Assembly (NCBI GenBank): GCA_023807065.1
Contig: JAJJLU010003790.1
Location: 1-31,082 of the forward strand
DNA from: Isotricha intestinalis
Taxonomy: Eukaryota; Ciliophora; Litostomatea; Vestibuliferida; Isotrichidae
DNA length: 31,082 nt
Reading direction: 5' to 3'
Shown here: piece after piece, positions 29,936-31,082 of the stretch
Position numbering within the stretch: the first letter of the stretch is position 1
Layout of the letters: each line of letters begins with the position of its first letter
The notes under the pieces: generated by a model
Told to the model about the DNA's origin: nothing
What the model saw: only the letters and a program-made list of their open reading frames with translations
Databases searched by the model: none
Made by a program: the position numbers and the translations under genes

Positions 29936-31082
29936 TTAAATGTTATCTTTGACTTCAATATTATTTGATTTATCATCTTTTTTATTTTCTTCTTTTTTAT
30001 TTTCAACATTTTCTTCTTTTTTATTTACAACATTTTCTTCTTTTTTATTTTCAACATTTTCTTCTTTTTTGTCTTCAACATTATTATCTTTTTTATTTTC
30101 GACATTTTCTTCTTTTTTTTCTTCAATATTATTATCTTTTTTGTCTTCAATATTTTCAACTATATTTTCTTTTTGATTTTCAGAATTTTTATTTGAAACA
30201 TTTTTCTCACTTTTATCAAAATTAACATCAACATTTTTAATATCTTTCATAATTTGGCTATTTCTAATTTGCTTTTGTAAATTAATAATATTTTTAAAAT
30301 CTAAAGCTCTTCTATCATTAATGAAATTTTCAACTTCTAATTTATTAAAAGGTAATTTTAATCCAAGAAACTGAATAAAATTATTAAAAACATTAACATT
30401 ACAATTTTGTATATCAGAAGGTAAAATTTTTCTGCTTCTTTGAGTAAAAGTAGAAAAAATAGAAAGATAACCAATTGAAAGTAAGAAATCATCAAAATTA
30501 AAATAACTTTGATTATATCTTTGATCTAATTTTTCACTTGAGATTTTTTGAAAAATATATTTCATTTGTTCTATTGAAATCAATAAACCTAATATTGTAA
30601 AATTAAGTAAAAATTCTTTAAATTCATTTTCTCTTATTGAAATATTACTAAAAAAACTTATTTTATTATATCCTATTTTTGAATATATATCATATATACA
30701 TTGTAAATGAGGTTTATATTTATTTATTAAATTTTTTATTTCTTCTCTTTCCATTAATTCTTTTATTGTTGTATTTAATTTTTTTTCGAATTCATAATAT
30801 TCTTTTATTTCTTTTTTTTCTTCTATATTATTTTTTTTTATTTTTTTTTCAGGAGAATATTCTAACTTTTTCTTTAAATTTTTTTCTCTTTTTTCTTTTA
30901 ATAATTTAAATTGTTTATTTAATTTCTGCATTTCTTTATCAAAAAATTCTTTATTTTCTTTTGTTTTTATTATTTTATTTTCTTCTTCTTTTTTTATTTT
31001 TCTTTCTTCTTCTTTTTCTTTCATTCTTTTTAATTCTATTTCCTTAAATTTTTTTTTAATTATTTCAAATTCTTCTTTTTTT
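29936..31082 (-). CDS. Coiled-coil protein with a tandem-repeat tail; 5' end outside the window
   Basis: At least 382 codons. An ATG at 31022-31024 is possible, but the frame stays open another 19 codons to the edge (KKEEFEIIKKKFKE...), in the same Lys/Glu-rich style, so the true start is probably outside. A charged coiled coil makes up the first 100 residues. Residues about 105-250 (counted from that ATG) form a compact helical domain (LINKYKPHLQCIYDIYSKIG; ISIRENEFKEFLLNF; YFNFDDFLLSIGYLSIF) with EF-hand-like spacing but no convincing calcium loop. Residues 295-347 are a repeat of KKEENVEN/KKDNNVED units. Similar helix-plus-charged-tail proteins occur in ciliates, but I do not recognise an orthologue. 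Stop is TAA. Confidence 0.78.
   Translation of the reverse strand, partial: KKEEFEIIKKKFKEIELKRMKEKEEERKIKKEEENKIIKTKENKEFFDKEMQKLNKQFKLLKEKREKNLKKKLEYSPEKKIKKNNIEEKKEIKEYYEFEKKLNTTIKELMEREEIKNLINKYKPHLQCIYDIYSKIGYNKISFFSNISIRENEFKEFLLNFTILGLLISIEQMKYIFQKISSEKLDQRYNQSYFNFDDFLLSIGYLSIFSTFTQRSRKILPSDIQNCNVNVFNNFIQFLGLKLPFNKLEVENFINDRRALDFKNIINLQKQIRNSQIMKDIKNVDVNFDKSEKNVSNKNSENQKENIVENIEDKKDNNIEEKKEENVENKKDNNVEDKKEENVENKKEENVVNKKEENVENKKEENKKDDKSNNIEVKDNI
29984..30142 (-). repeat. 24-bp tandem repeat encoding an 8-residue charged unit
   Basis: Six full units and one partial unit of 24 bases encode KKDNNIEE, KKEENVEN, KKDNNVED, KKEENVEN, KKEENVVN, KKEENVEN and KKEEN. The unit length is a multiple of three, so copy-number change would keep the reading frame. 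On the plus strand it appears as a TTC/TTT-rich tract, and the open frames there are shadows of it. Confidence 0.85.

Noticed and set aside
29940..30225. Two Phe/Ser/Leu-rich plus-strand ORFs
   Set aside because: They are antisense shadows of the repetitive Lys/Glu/Asn tail of the coiled-coil gene.
1..31082. A global ciliate code (TAA/TAG = Gln, TGA = Trp)
   Set aside because: DMC1 ends with TAA exactly at the family's C-terminus, most other intact genes end with TAA, and Gln is CAA throughout them, including across the 2018-codon BEACH gene.
1..31082. tRNA, rRNA or CRISPR loci
   Set aside because: RNA genes would stand out by GC content in this DNA. No TPsiC-like GGTTCGAATCC-type box, rRNA-like stretch or spaced direct-repeat array was seen.

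Overview
The window looks like nuclear DNA from a very AT-rich protist with compact, intron-poor genes. Coding regions are long, uninterrupted and dominated by Lys, Asn, Ile, Glu and Phe. Starts sit in A-rich context and spacers are close to pure A/T. Gln is written CAA in the intact genes, TAA closes most of them, TAG closes one and TGA two, so the standard code is in use. The content (DMC1, a BRF1-type Pol III factor, a BEACH protein, HGH1, and many coiled-coil and LRR proteins) is eukaryotic. A ciliate with the standard code, such as a litostome/rumen type, is my best guess. Other AT-rich protists cannot be excluded from this sequence alone.

Layout. From the left edge come an Hsp70/Hsp110-like gene running off the window (minus), an ER/membrane protein with a degenerate J-domain (minus) and a small Cys-rich protein of bacterial appearance (minus). 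A 1.6 kb stretch without an intact gene but with a decayed ORF follows. Next are an LRR protein (minus) and a divergent beta-propeller-like protein (plus), a UBC-like plus PH-like protein (minus), the meiotic recombinase DMC1 (plus), a BRF1-like factor (plus), and two convergent coiled-coil proteins (plus, minus). A second decayed ORF precedes a RING-CH plus FHA protein (plus). A further 1.6 kb decayed region leads to a 2018-residue BEACH/WD40 protein (minus), an RNI-type LRR protein with an N-terminal MGC (plus), HGH1 (minus), and a coiled-coil protein with a 24-bp repeat that runs off the right edge (minus).

Function. These are mostly unrelated housekeeping, cytoskeletal and signalling genes; no operon-like system is evident. 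Two possible themes are chaperones (Hsp110-like, J-like, and HGH1, an eEF2-folding chaperone family) and chromosome/transcription functions (DMC1, BRF1). The main oddities are the much higher GC content and different codon choice of DMC1, an Hsp70-type protein that lacks the first half of its ATPase domain, a UBC-PH domain pairing, a possible bacterial acquisition, and three gene-sized tracts that read as broken genes with stops often where Gln would fit.
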